Assembly: GCA_946885645.1 (NCBI GenBank)
Contig: CAMPGU010000238.1
Location: forward strand, 1 to 6,460
Reading direction: 5' to 3'
Source: an uncultured Haloferula sp.
GTDB taxonomy: Bacteria > Verrucomicrobiota > Verrucomicrobiae > Verrucomicrobiales > Akkermansiaceae
Length of the DNA: 6,460 nucleotides
Position numbers and translations under genes: made by a program
Part shown: positions 6,411-6,460 of the stretch, piece after piece
Numbering within the stretch: position 1 is the first letter of the stretch
Layout of the letters: each line of letters begins with the position of its first letter
Notes under the pieces: generated by a model
What the model saw: the letters and a program-made list of their open reading frames with translations, nothing else
Told to the model about the DNA's origin: nothing
The model's database searches: none

Positions 6411-6432
6411 CCATTACTCAGAACAGTAACGG
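6411..6432 (+). repeat. repeat copy 4: candidate recombination site at the right border
   Basis: Left arm CCATTAC, spacer TCAGAACA, right arm GTAACGG; it matches copy 1 at 20 of 22 positions in the same orientation. With copies 1 and 2 it brackets hsdRMS and the 5657-6337 gene. It overlaps the apparent last codons and stop of a minus-strand gene entering from beyond the window, a common arrangement for integrase attachment sites at gene 3' ends. Confidence 0.7.
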
Positions 6433-6460
6433 CGCTCCTTCAAGCGGCTGACGGTGGCAT
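6414..6460 (-). CDS. possible C-terminal end of a gene entering from the right
   Basis: On the minus strand one frame reads ATVSRLKERRYCSE followed by TAA (revcomp of 6414-6416). Its first nine codons all end in G or C, whereas the other two frames show no such bias, which suggests real coding in this GC-rich genome. Only 14 residues are visible, so the product cannot be named. The last six codons and the stop fall in repeat copy 4. Confidence 0.35.
   Translation of the reverse strand, partial: ATVSRLKERRYCSE

Noticed and set aside
6301..6429. Plus-strand open frame ending HYSEQ-stop in repeat copy 4
   Set aside because: It has only a late ATG (6391) without a ribosome binding site and no coding-like third-position bias; the minus-strand reading of the same place is better supported.

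Overview
The window is GC-rich DNA with strong G/C preference at third codon positions and proteobacterial-style Shine-Dalgarno sites. The protein sequences feel most like an alphaproteobacterium, but that is an impression from memory, not a search. It looks like an accessory (defence/mobile) region: a complete Type I restriction-modification operon and one unrecognised gene sit between copies of a short partly palindromic repeat, with the ends of unrelated genes on both sides.

Layout, left to right. At 1-423 (+) is the C-terminal end of a protein carrying an LPVHDSFIV motif, probably a polymerase-like protein of mobile regions. Positions 424-586 hold no convincing gene but contain two copies of the repeat TTACTCAGANNNGTAA (cores at 485-500 and 531-546). 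The minus strand from 5522 down to 587 carries hsdR, hsdM and hsdS in that order, with a 17-nt gap and then a 4-nt overlap, so they are almost certainly one transcript. A divergent spacer precedes an unrecognised gene of about 226 codons on the plus strand (5657-6337). After it come a GC-rich hairpin (6355-6376) and another repeat copy (core 6414-6429). That copy overlaps the apparent stop codon of a minus-strand gene entering from the right. A further repeat copy (core 5257-5272) lies inside the hsdR coding sequence.

How the genes work together. HsdM and HsdS would form the sequence-specific adenine methyltransferase that marks the host genome. HsdR adds the translocating ATPase and nuclease that cut unmodified DNA. 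All motifs needed for activity appear intact and no frameshift is seen. The 5657-6337 gene is packaged with the operon between the repeats and may be accessory to it, but nothing in its sequence proves this.

The most unusual signal is the repeat itself: four same-orientation copies of an 8-bp spacer (TCAGANNN) between 7-bp inverted arms. This is the architecture of a tyrosine-recombinase core site. It suggests that the restriction operon plus its neighbour forms a roughly 5.9-kb cassette bounded by recombination sites, with an extra site in hsdR that could serve as a target or deletion point. No recombinase gene lies in the window, so this remains a hypothesis.
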